Below, piece after piece: positions 28,321 through 36,671 of a DNA stretch of 36,671 nucleotides. The translations under genes and the position numbers were made by a program. Origin of the DNA: Pseudomonadota bacterium (GTDB lineage Bacteria; Pseudomonadota; Gammaproteobacteria; Burkholderiales; JABEVD01); the NCBI GenBank assembly GCA_021848705.1, contig JAJZTT010000010.1:1-36671 (forward strand), written 5' to 3'. The notes under the pieces are model-generated. The model did not search any database. It saw only the letters and a list, made by a program, of their open reading frames with translations, and was not told the DNA's origin. The stretch's first letter is position 1. Each line of letters starts with the position of its first letter.

Positions 28321-29601
28321 TTGTGTCAAACTTCACCTTTTTCAGAAAATACCGCCTTGCTTCCCTACGAGCTTTTTGTCGGATTGCGCTATACGCGCGC
28401 AAAACGCAGAAACCATTTCATTTCCTTCATCTCGCTCATCTCCATGGTCGGGATCGCGCTCGGTGTCGCTGCCCTCATCGTGGTGCTTTCGGTGATGAAC
28501 GGCTTCCAGAAGGAACTGCGCTCCCGCATCCTCGGGGTGGCCGCCCATGTGGAAATCACTTCGGACAACAACCTGCTGCAGAACTGGCAAAACGTGGCTT
28601 CGATCGCGTCGAAAAACCCCGAAGTGAAGGGCGCCGCCCCCTATGTGCTCGCCCAGGGAATGCTTTCGCTCGACCAGTCCGTGCAGGGCGTGTTCATCCG
28701 CGGGATCCTGCCCTCCGAGGAACCGAAGGTCGCTGACATTGGCAGCCACATGAAAAAGGGCAGTCTCGAAAACCTCAAGCCGGGCGAATTCGGCATCGTG
28801 CTGGGTTCGGAAGTCGCTCGCTCCATCGGTGCCGCCATGGGGGACAAGATCGTCCTGATCGCCCCCCAGGGCCAGGTGACCCCGGCGGGAATCCTGCCCC
28901 GCCTCAAGCAGTTCACCGTGGTCGGAATTTTCGAGGTGGGCATGTTCGAATTCGACAGCGGGCTGGCCCTCGTCAACCTTTCCGACGCCGAGCGCCTCTA
29001 CAGGATGGGCAATGCCGTCACCGGGGTGAGACTGAAGCTTGCGAATCTCGACCTCGCCCCGCAAGTTTCGGACGAACTGCAGGCGAAGCTTCCTCCGGAC
29101 GACATCGTGACCGACTGGACGCGCCAGCATGCCAACTTCTTCCGCGCAGTAAAAATCGAGAAGAACGTGATGTTCATCATCCTGTTCCTCATCGTAGCAG
29201 TGGCCACCTTCAACATCGTCTCCACGCTGGTGATGATGGTCACCGACAAGCAGTCGGATATCGCCATCCTGAGAACGCTCGGCGCCTCCCCTTCGAGCAT
29301 CATGAAGATCTTCGTCGTGCAGGGTTCGCTGATCGGGGTGATCGGCACCCTGCTCGGGGTGTTTTTCGGCGTGCTGATTGCGCTCAACATCGACGTCATC
29401 GTCCCGTTCATCGAACATGTCTTCCACACCCATTTCCTCGCCAAGGACGTGTATTACATTTCCGAAGTGCCCTCCAGCCTGGAAAAATCGGACGTGGTCT
29501 CGATCACCCTCCTTTCGCTCACGCTGAGCCTGCTCGCGACGCTCTATCCGAGCTTCCGCGCATCCAGAGTGAATCCCGCGGAGGCGCTGCGCTATGAATG
29601 A
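28321..29601 (+). CDS. lolC: Lipoprotein-releasing ABC transporter permease LolC/E
   Basis: [57 protein letters not shown] at 28321 or 28357 are candidate starts. Confidence 0.94.
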   Translation: MCQTSPFSENTALLPYELFVGLRYTRAKRRNHFISFISLISMVGIALGVAALIVVLSVMNGFQKELRSRILGVAAHVEITSDNNLLQNWQNVASIASKNPEVKGAAPYVLAQGMLSLDQSVQGVFIRGILPSEEPKVADIGSHMKKGSLENLKPGEFGIVLGSEVARSIGAAMGDKIVLIAPQGQVTPAGILPRLKQFTVVGIFEVGMFEFDSGLALVNLSDAERLYRMGNAVTGVRLKLANLDLAPQVSDELQAKLPPDDIVTDWTRQHANFFRAVKIEKNVMFIILFLIVAVATFNIVSTLVMMVTDKQSDIAILRTLGASPSSIMKIFVVQGSLIGVIGTLLGVFFGVLIALNIDVIVPFIEHVFHTHFLAKDVYYISEVPSSLEKSDVVSITLLSLTLSLLATLYPSFRASRVNPAEALRYE

Positions 29602-30265
29602 AGTGCTCTCCTGCAAGGGCCTCAGGAAATCCTACTTCCAGGGCAAAATCGAGGTGCCCGTATTGCTCGGGATCGATCTGGGAGTGGGAACGGGGGAGAG
29701 CGTCGCCGTGATCGGCGCATCCGGATCCGGGAAAAGCACCCTGCTCCATCTGCTGGGTGGTCTCGACAGCCCCACTTCGGGAGAGATCCGCATCCTGGGG
29801 AGGAACATCGAGAAGGTTTCCGAGGCAGAAAGGGGCGAAATCAGGAACCGTTCACTCGGCTTCGTCTATCAGTTCCATCATCTCCTGCCCGAATTTTCCG
29901 CGCTGGAAAACGTCGCCATGCCGCTGCTCATCAGGAGAACGGCGAAAAGCGAAGCCGAGCAAAAGGCGGCCGCGATGCTGGAACGGGTCGGCCTTGGAAA
30001 AAGGCTCTCCCACAAGCCGGGGGAACTCTCCGGAGGCGAAAGAAGCCGAGCGGCGCTCGCGCGCGCACTGGTGACCAGTCCTGCCGCCATCCTCGCGGAC
30101 GAGCCCACCGGAAATCTCGATCGCCATACCGCGGAATCCATGTTCGAACTGATGCTGGAACTCAACCGATCCCTTTCCACCAGCCTCATCATCGTCACTC
30201 ACGACGAATCGCTCGCGAGGAGAACCAATCGGGTACTGAAGCTGGTCGACGGAAGATTCGCCTAA
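29594..30265 (+). CDS. lolD: Lipoprotein-releasing ABC transporter ATP-binding protein LolD
   Basis: Walker [25 protein letters not shown], Walker [12 protein letters not shown]; overlaps lolC. Confidence 0.95.
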   Translation: MNEVLSCKGLRKSYFQGKIEVPVLLGIDLGVGTGESVAVIGASGSGKSTLLHLLGGLDSPTSGEIRILGRNIEKVSEAERGEIRNRSLGFVYQFHHLLPEFSALENVAMPLLIRRTAKSEAEQKAAAMLERVGLGKRLSHKPGELSGGERSRAALARALVTSPAAILADEPTGNLDRHTAESMFELMLELNRSLSTSLIIVTHDESLARRTNRVLKLVDGRFA

Positions 30266-30864
30266 TATTCGACCGGAACCGGATCCAGGCTGCGCCATAG
30301 ATACCAGGTGGCGACCGAGCGCCACGGGCTCCAGATCAAGGCGATTTCCTTCATTTCCTCCCTGCCCAGCATTTCTCCGTAATGGAGGCGGATCGCGCGC
30401 TGCAATCCGATATCGTCGAGCGGCAGAACATCGGGCCGCAGCCCCTGGAAGATCAGGAACATCTCCGCGGTCCATCTGCCGATCCCCTTCACCGTGGTGA
30501 GAAGGCGGATCAACTCCTCGTCGGGCAGTTCGTCCCAGCCATCGAAGCGTCCGCTATCGAAATGCTGCGCGAGATCCCTGAGGTATTCGACCTTTCTTGC
30601 CGAAAGTCCGCAGGAGCGAAGTTCTTCGCAGGAGCGGACAGCGCCGGGCGTGATTTCGCCGAGCAGGCCGACAAACCTTCCCCAGACGGTATCGGCCGCC
30701 TTCACGGAGATCTGTTGTCCGACGATCGATCTCGCCAGGGTGGAAAAAGGATCGCTGGTCCTTCTCAGGCTCACCCCGGGATGATTCGAGATGATCCCGG
30801 CCAGCACCGGGTCGCGCGCAGCAAGCCCGGATTTGGCTTCTTCCCACCAGGATGGAATCAGCAT
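30262..30864 (-). CDS. DNA-3-methyladenine glycosylase (HhH-GPD, AlkA-like)
   Basis: [44 protein letters not shown]. Confidence 0.92.
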   Translation of the reverse strand: MLIPSWWEEAKSGLAARDPVLAGIISNHPGVSLRRTSDPFSTLARSIVGQQISVKAADTVWGRFVGLLGEITPGAVRSCEELRSCGLSARKVEYLRDLAQHFDSGRFDGWDELPDEELIRLLTTVKGIGRWTAEMFLIFQGLRPDVLPLDDIGLQRAIRLHYGEMLGREEMKEIALIWSPWRSVATWYLWRSLDPVPVEY

Positions 30865-31388
30865 CTGCGCCTTGCCCACTTTCTGCAGATGTGAAAGCGC
30901 CAGGCGAGCATGACGAGGACATAGGATGAAAGGGAAAGAAGAAGCGCCAGGATGGGTATGCCGACCAGGAGAGGCTTGCCGAGATGTTCCGCATATTCGA
31001 TCAGCGCTGGAAGCCATTCCGAAAATGCCTTGTCCCCGAACTCCAGCAGGTGGATTTCTTCCGCCTCCACCCCCATCGCCCAGGCTCCGATCCTGTGCGC
31101 CAGCGCATACAGGGGTAAAATGGTGAACGGATTGGTGTAAAGCGTGGTGAACACGGCAACCGGCAGATTCACCCTGAAGAGCATGGAAAAGAGCGCTGCG
31201 CCAAGCATCTGGAACGGCCCCGGAATGAGGCCGGCAAACATGCCGACCGCGACTCCTCCCGCGACAGGACGGCGATTGAGGTGCCACAGGGCGGGGCGCC
31301 GGATTGCCGGACCGAACCAGGAGAGGTTGCGGTTTTCCAGCAGTCTCTGGCGGCTCGGAAGCCATTTTCTCAGGTGTCGCCTCGGCAA
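30858..31388 (-). CDS. DUF2062 domain membrane protein
   Basis: RRPVAGGVAVGMFAGLIPGPFQMLGAALFSMLFRVNLPVAVFTTLYTNPFTILPLYALAHRIG. Confidence 0.92.
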   Translation of the reverse strand: MPRRHLRKWLPSRQRLLENRNLSWFGPAIRRPALWHLNRRPVAGGVAVGMFAGLIPGPFQMLGAALFSMLFRVNLPVAVFTTLYTNPFTILPLYALAHRIGAWAMGVEAEEIHLLEFGDKAFSEWLPALIEYAEHLGKPLLVGIPILALLLSLSSYVLVMLAWRFHICRKWARRRC

Positions 31389-31462
31389 ACTGTCACAATC
31401 CCGTCATACTGGAAAGCTGATTTTATACCATAGAGTTTCGCCAATTAGAATAGAATTCATCC

Positions 31463-32617
31463 ATGAAAATTTTCAGCCTTCCCGCAACCGTATGGCTGCT
31501 CGGCGCGGTGAGCTTCGTCAACGACTCGGCAGGCGAGCTTGTCTACGCGGTGCTTCCGCTCTTCGTCGCAACGATGGCGGGGCCCGCCGTTCTCGGCCTC
31601 CTGGAAGGGGTCGCGGAAGCCTCGGGCAGCCTGTTCAAGCTTTTTTCCGGGGTGGTCTCGGACAGGATGGGATCGACAAAAGGGTGGGTGCTGGGCGGGT
31701 ACGGGATCGCAGCGCTGTCGAGGCCGCTCCTGGGGCTCGCAGGCTCCTGGCCGGCGATTCTCGCCTTGCGCTTTGCAGACCGGCTTGGAAAGGGACTCAG
31801 GACTTCCCCTCGCGATGCGCTCCTGGCATCTTCCGTCGATCCCTCGAAGCGCGGACTCGCATTCGGCCTGCACAGGAGCATGGACAATGCAGGCGCGGTG
31901 GCAGGCCCACTCGCCGCGGCCTTCCTGCTTTCCAGGCATATGGGGCTGCGGGAAGTGCTGCTGTTTTCCGCACTGCCCGGATTGCTGGTGATGCTCTTCG
32001 CGCTCTTCGTCAGGGAGCCTGAAAAAACCACACCGAAAATACGCAACTTCGACTGGAAACTGGGAAATTTTCCGCTCGAATTCAGGCGCTACCTGCTGGT
32101 GCTCGCCCTCTTCACGCTCGGAAATTCCTCGAACATGTTCCTGCTGTTGCGCGCGAAGGAACTCGGAGTGGAGGAAGCGCAGGTGCCGCTCCTGTGGGCG
32201 CTCACCTCGCTGGTTGCCGCGCTTTTTTCCACCCCCTTTTCCGCGCTTTCCGACAGGCTGGGGAGGAAGACACTGATCCTCGCCGGATGGGCAATCTACG
32301 GGATTTTCTATCTCGCGATCGGGCTGAACGGGAAGGTTGCCGACCTCTGGCTGCTCTTCGCCTTTTACGGGTTTTTCCTCGCTGCAACCGAAGGCGTGGA
32401 AAAAGCCTATGTGGCAGACTTCGCACCGCCCGCCCTGCTGGGTTCGGCCTACGGATGGTTCAACATGACCACCGGCATCATGCTGTTGCCCGCATCGCTG
32501 CTGTTCGGGGCGATCTGGCAACTGGGCGGGGCGCAAACTGCGTTCGCATTTTCTTCGACCTGCGCGGTATCCGCTTCCCTGCTCCTCGCCTTCCGGGTCA
32601 AGCCTACTGGTACCTGA
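31463..32617 (+). CDS. MFS transporter
   Basis: Twelve-TM-like hydrophobic pattern; FVNDSAGELVYAVLPLFVA, RFADRLGKGLRTSPRDALLA. Confidence 0.9.
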   Translation: MKIFSLPATVWLLGAVSFVNDSAGELVYAVLPLFVATMAGPAVLGLLEGVAEASGSLFKLFSGVVSDRMGSTKGWVLGGYGIAALSRPLLGLAGSWPAILALRFADRLGKGLRTSPRDALLASSVDPSKRGLAFGLHRSMDNAGAVAGPLAAAFLLSRHMGLREVLLFSALPGLLVMLFALFVREPEKTTPKIRNFDWKLGNFPLEFRRYLLVLALFTLGNSSNMFLLLRAKELGVEEAQVPLLWALTSLVAALFSTPFSALSDRLGRKTLILAGWAIYGIFYLAIGLNGKVADLWLLFAFYGFFLAATEGVEKAYVADFAPPALLGSAYGWFNMTTGIMLLPASLLFGAIWQLGGAQTAFAFSSTCAVSASLLLAFRVKPTGT

Positions 32618-33824
32618 GCGCCTCGATGGGCTTGAGGCGTGCCGCCTTTCTCGCCGGATAATAGCCGAAAAACACCCCCACCCCTGCCGCCACCAGGAAT
32701 GCCATCACGATGGAAGCGCCTGTGATCACCACAGCGATTTCCGCCAGCCGGTTGACGAGGAAAGCGCCGCCCACGCCGATCAGCACTCCGATCGTGCATC
32801 CCGAAATCGAGATGAAGATCGCCTCCATCAGGAACTGGGTGAGGATGTCCCGCTGCCTTGCGCCGATCGCGACCCGGATGCCGATCTCTCGGGTCCTTTC
32901 GGTGACCGAAACCAGCATGATGTTCATGATGCCGATTCCGCCCACCAGCAGCGAAATCGAAGCGATGGCGCCCAGCATGATCGACATCACCCGGGTCGCC
33001 TGGGCCGCTGTATTGGCGAGCGCGGTCAGGTTGCGGATGGAAAAATCGCTTTCAGCTCCTTCCTGGATGTGATGGCGCTGCCTCAAAAGATCAGTCATGT
33101 CCCGTTCCGCCACTTTCATCCTGTCTGCCGATGCCGCCTGTGCCATGATGAATCGCACCGTACCCTGGAATTGCGTACCGAACAGTTTTCTCTGCGCGGT
33201 GGTGACCGGGATCAGGATGGTGTCGTCCTGATCGCGCCCGTCGAGGCTCTGCCCCTTCGACCCAAGAACGCCCACCACGAGATAAGGGCTCTGCTTGATG
33301 CGGATGGTCTTGTTGACCGGATCCTCTTCCCCGAACAGGTTCTGCGCGACGGTCTTGCCGATGAGCGCCACGCGGGTGGCCGATCGCACGTCGGAATCGG
33401 TGAATGGATAGCCCTCCGCAATCGTCCAGTTGCGCACGGTGAGATAGGCCGGGGTGGTGCCGTACACCGAAGTGCTCCAGTTGTTCGATCCATAGACGAT
33501 CTGGGCGACGCCCGGCACTGCCGGGGCAACCGCCGAGATCTCCGGCAATTCAGAAATCGCCTGGGAATCCGCGACGGTGAGGGTCGGGGTGGCGCCTGAG
33601 CCCATGCGCAGCCCGCCGCTCGTGGAAGAGCCGGAAAGGATGATGAAAAGATTGCTCCCCATCGAGGAAATCGACTGGTCCACCGAATATTGCGCTCCCT
33701 GACCGATCGCGAGCATCATCACCACAGCGCCCACGCCGATCACCATGCCGAGCATGGTGAGGAAGGTCCTGAGCCGGTTCGCCCCCATCGCCCGCCAGGC
33801 TTCCACCAGCATCTGCAGGATCAT
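32604..33824 (-). CDS. MacB-like ABC transporter permease
   Basis: MGANRLRTFLTMLGMVIGVGAVVMMLAIGQGAQ; GGIGIMNIMLVSVTERTREIGIRVAIGAR. Confidence 0.93.
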   Translation of the reverse strand: MILQMLVEAWRAMGANRLRTFLTMLGMVIGVGAVVMMLAIGQGAQYSVDQSISSMGSNLFIILSGSSTSGGLRMGSGATPTLTVADSQAISELPEISAVAPAVPGVAQIVYGSNNWSTSVYGTTPAYLTVRNWTIAEGYPFTDSDVRSATRVALIGKTVAQNLFGEEDPVNKTIRIKQSPYLVVGVLGSKGQSLDGRDQDDTILIPVTTAQRKLFGTQFQGTVRFIMAQAASADRMKVAERDMTDLLRQRHHIQEGAESDFSIRNLTALANTAAQATRVMSIMLGAIASISLLVGGIGIMNIMLVSVTERTREIGIRVAIGARQRDILTQFLMEAIFISISGCTIGVLIGVGGAFLVNRLAEIAVVITGASIVMAFLVAAGVGVFFGYYPARKAARLKPIEALRYQ

Positions 33825-34525
33825 GTGTGCGCCTCCGAAACGTCGCCGTCATAGATGAGCCTTCCATCCAGGAACTTCACCAGGCGCCTGGCATAGGTCG
33901 CAATGTCCGGCTCGTGGGTGACGAGCACGACGGTGATGCCATCCTCTTCATTGAGTTTCCTGAAGATTTCCATGATCTCCCGGCTCGTCCCGGTATCGAG
34001 GTTCCCGGTCGGCTCGTCGGCCAGAATCAGCTTCGGTCGGTTGACGAGCGCCCTCGCGATCGCCACCCGCTGCTGCTGACCGCCGGAAATCTGGCTGGGC
34101 AGCGAGGATGCATGCCGGGCCAGCCCCACCTTTTCCAGCATTTCGTGCGCCCTTTTCGACCTTTCCCCTTTCTGCACATTGCAGTACACGAGGGGAAGCG
34201 CGACATTGTCCTCGAGATTCGCCCTGGGCAACAGATTGAAACCCTGGAAAACGAAACCGATCACCTCGTTTCTCAGGCGTGCGAGCTGATCAGCATTCAA
34301 CGTGCCAACATCGCGCTCGTTCAGGATGTAGCTTCCGGCAGTCGGGGTGTCGAGGCAGCCCAGGATGTTCATGAAAGTCGATTTGCCGGAACCGGAAGGC
34401 CCCATCACCGCGACGAACTCTCCCGAAGAAATGGACAGATCGATCCCCTTCAGGACAGGAACCGCACCCGCTGCGGTATCGTATTCCTTGAAAAGCTTCT
34501 CGATCCTGATGACGGAATTGATCAC
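33821..34525 (-). CDS. MacB-like ABC transporter ATP-binding protein
   Basis: [41 protein letters not shown]. Confidence 0.94.
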   Translation of the reverse strand: MINSVIRIEKLFKEYDTAAGAVPVLKGIDLSISSGEFVAVMGPSGSGKSTFMNILGCLDTPTAGSYILNERDVGTLNADQLARLRNEVIGFVFQGFNLLPRANLEDNVALPLVYCNVQKGERSKRAHEMLEKVGLARHASSLPSQISGGQQQRVAIARALVNRPKLILADEPTGNLDTGTSREIMEIFRKLNEEDGITVVLVTHEPDIATYARRLVKFLDGRLIYDGDVSEAHT

Positions 34526-35652
34526 AGCATTCTCATCCTGAAGGAGCTTTGCGAACCTTCCTCGGAAGATTTCGCCTCCCCGGTCACGATCCTGTCTTCC
34601 GGACCGAGTTCCCCACCCGAAATCTCGGTCATCCTGTTGTCGGTGATGCCGGCTTTCACCGCAACCGGAACCAGGCTCTCTCCGCGAAGCACGTAAAGGG
34701 TCCTCATCCCCTTCCCCCCCTTCCTCGGGGAGGCGCCCTTTTCCGGGCTGAAACGGAAGGCGGCATTGGGAACGAGCAGCACATGCCGTTTCTGCGCGAT
34801 CACGATGTTGACATAGGCGGTCATCCCAGGCTTCAGGATCTGCTCGGGATTGTCGACCGAAACCACCACGTCATAGGTCACCACGTTCTGCTGGATGGTG
34901 GCATTCAGGCGGATCTGCGCGACCTTTCCCTGGAAAACCCTGCCCGGAAATGCATCGACCGAAAAATGGACCTGCTGCCCTACACGGAGTTGGCCGATGT
35001 CGGCTTCCGCGAAGCTCGAATCGATCTGCATGTTCCGCAAATCCTGCGCGATCCTGAAGAGGGTCGGGGTCTGAAAGCTCGCCGCGACCGTCTGCCCCAC
35101 GTCGATCTGGCGGTCGATGATGACGCCCGAAACGGGGGAGCGGATCACCGAGTACTGCAGATTGGTCCTGTCCCGTGCGAGCTGCGCCCTCGCGAGCGCA
35201 ACCTGGGCCTGCGCCGATCGCCTCGCCTGGATCGCAGTTTCGTAGTCCTGCCTCGCGATGTATTGCGCTTCATAGAGCTGCTTCGAACGCCCTTCGTTGG
35301 CCCTGGCGAGATCCAGGCTCGCCTCTCCATTGGCGAGATTCGCCTCGCTTTGACCGACCTGGGCAAGGAACAGGGCGGGATCGAGCCTCGCCAGGATCTG
35401 CCCCGCCCTCACGCGATCGTTGAAATTCACATAGAGGTACTTCACCGTGCCGGAAACCTGGGTGCCGACATTGACGAGAATCACCGGGTTCAGGGTTCCG
35501 TTCGCTGAAACCGTCTGCACCACGTCGCCCTTCACCGCCTGCACGGTCCGGTATTGCCGGTCCAGGGGAACCGTCCTGCCTTTTTTCCAGGCGAGGAAAC
35601 CCGCTCCAGCCAGAAACAGCGCGATCACGATCAAGATGATTTTTTTCTTCAT
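34522..35652 (-). CDS. MacA-like periplasmic adaptor (HlyD/RND membrane fusion family)
   Basis: TM anchor MKKKIILIVIALFLAGAGFLAW; TVSANGTLNPVILVNVGTQVSGTVKYLYVNFNDRVRAGQILARLDP. Confidence 0.94.
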   Translation of the reverse strand: MKKKIILIVIALFLAGAGFLAWKKGRTVPLDRQYRTVQAVKGDVVQTVSANGTLNPVILVNVGTQVSGTVKYLYVNFNDRVRAGQILARLDPALFLAQVGQSEANLANGEASLDLARANEGRSKQLYEAQYIARQDYETAIQARRSAQAQVALARAQLARDRTNLQYSVIRSPVSGVIIDRQIDVGQTVAASFQTPTLFRIAQDLRNMQIDSSFAEADIGQLRVGQQVHFSVDAFPGRVFQGKVAQIRLNATIQQNVVTYDVVVSVDNPEQILKPGMTAYVNIVIAQKRHVLLVPNAAFRFSPEKGASPRKGGKGMRTLYVLRGESLVPVAVKAGITDNRMTEISGGELGPEDRIVTGEAKSSEEGSQSSFRMRML

Positions 35653-35656
35653 GATT

Positions 35657-36671
35657 TCATTCCTTTGCCGGGAGTGCATTCAGGTTGCCCATCGCCTGAG
35701 CGAGGATCGCCTTGTCGATCTGCCAGGTGTAAAGCGCCTGGGCGCGCTGCTGGCGTGCGGATGCAAGCGCGGACTGCGCAGTCAGCAGGTCGACGATGAT
35801 GCCGACCCCGGCCTTGTATCTGCCGAGTGCGACCCGCTCCGCCTGGATTGCGCTCGAGAGCAGGACCTCGGTCGATTTCAGGGTTTCGGTCGCCGTGACG
35901 AGATTCTGGTAGGCTCGCCATACATCGAGCGTGACCTGCCGGGAAATCTTTTCGACCTGAGCCCTGGATGCTTCCACCTGGGCTTTCGCCGCCCTCATGC
36001 GGTAAGTGGTATTGAAGCCGGTGAAGATGGGAAAGTTGATCGCAAGACCGAGGGAAGTGCCGCTATAGGGATCGTACACGCTCGAATGGGTGTAGTTCTG
36101 GCTGGCGGAAAGCGTGATGGTCGGAGATCCGGTCGCTTCGGCTGCCAGCACGTTGGCCTTCGCAGCTTCGAGCTGGGCCTTCGCAGCGAGCAGGTCCGGA
36201 CGTATTTTCTTCGCTTCCTCCATGAGGGAATCGACCCTGCCCGAGAATTTTCCTTCGTCCTCCAGGCTGCCCGGGGGCTCGATGCGGATCGGACTCCCGG
36301 CATCCAGCCCCATCGCATTTGCAAGGGTTCCTTCGGCGATTTTTTCGTTTCCCTGCGCGGTGATCCGGTTGAGCACGGCCTGCTCGAGCGCAGTTTTCGC
36401 CTGCAGGGCGTCGGCTGGCGTCGCAGTCCCCACCCGGTTGCGGGTCGAAGCCGCATCGTAGCTCTCCCGACCCGATTTTTCCGCTTCGATGGATGCCTCG
36501 AGCACCGCGTGCGCAGCGAAAAGCTGATAATAATCCTGAACGGCAGCCAGGAATACGCCCTGCATGGTCGCATCCCCGGTCTCGTTCAGGGCTTTGAGCG
36601 TTTGCTCGGCATTTTCCAGAGCGGCCCGCCTCGCTCCGAAATCGTAGAGCAGCAGGCTCAGCGTGAGCGAA
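35657..36671 (-). CDS. TolC family outer-membrane efflux protein (5' end outside window)
   Basis: In-frame to window edge (SLTLSLLLYDFGARRAALENAEQTLKALNETGDATMQGVFLAAVQDYYQL...); duplicated coiled-coil TolC pattern. Confidence 0.9.
   Translation of the reverse strand, partial: SLTLSLLLYDFGARRAALENAEQTLKALNETGDATMQGVFLAAVQDYYQLFAAHAVLEASIEAEKSGRESYDAASTRNRVGTATPADALQAKTALEQAVLNRITAQGNEKIAEGTLANAMGLDAGSPIRIEPPGSLEDEGKFSGRVDSLMEEAKKIRPDLLAAKAQLEAAKANVLAAEATGSPTITLSASQNYTHSSVYDPYSGTSLGLAINFPIFTGFNTTYRMRAAKAQVEASRAQVEKISRQVTLDVWRAYQNLVTATETLKSTEVLLSSAIQAERVALGRYKAGVGIIVDLLTAQSALASARQQRAQALYTWQIDKAILAQAMGNLNALPAKE

Noticed and set aside
28342-29616. 424-aa minus-strand ORF antisense to lolC
   Set aside because: His/Asp/Glu-rich low-complexity translation typical of antisense of a membrane protein; lolC is clear on the plus strand.
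31457-32536. 359-aa minus-strand ORF antisense to the MFS transporter
   Set aside because: Glu/Gln/His-rich shadow of a hydrophobic transporter gene.
1-36671. CRISPR array, tRNA/rRNA genes, transposases or phage modules
   Set aside because: No regularly spaced repeats, tRNA-like cloverleaf, rRNA signature or transposase/integrase motif was recognised; this was by eye only and not by software.
32604-36671. MacAB-TolC-like operon as a novel system
   Set aside because: Gene order outer-membrane protein, adaptor, ATPase, permease is a common tripartite ABC efflux arrangement; separation of ATPase and permease is also common.

Overview
This 36.7 kb window is a compact, high-GC bacterial chromosomal segment. 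Its gene content (ECF sigma/DUF3619/DUF3106 cluster, holC-DUF2486-like-valS order, recJ/RpfE-like/lolCD cluster) suggests a betaproteobacterium; that assignment is inference. I support about 36 protein-coding genes. They include a divergent methyltransferase/MmyB-type regulator pair; a sensor kinase-REC-REC/PAS/GAF/HD-GYP-DnaK-DnaJ operon; lptFG; pepA-holC-valS; a stand-alone protoglobin; a DsbA-like thioredoxin; recJ; lolCD; an AlkA-type glycosylase; an MFS transporter; and a MacAB-TolC-like efflux operon. No tRNA, rRNA, CRISPR array or intact mobile element was recognised. The observations most worth a second look are: (1) valS is in-frame with an upstream 92-aa module that normally looks like a separate DUF2486-like protein, with no stop codon between them; (2) the dnaJ-like gene appears to start at an ATC codon; (3) a phosphorelay/c-di-GMP signalling operon is continuous with a second Hsp70/Hsp40 pair; (4) a junction where a 5'-truncated class-3 lipase and a truncated LuxR-type regulator meet head to head; (5) inverted-repeat operators and hairpins in a few intergenic regions. 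I found no convincing anti-phage or wholly novel multi-gene system.
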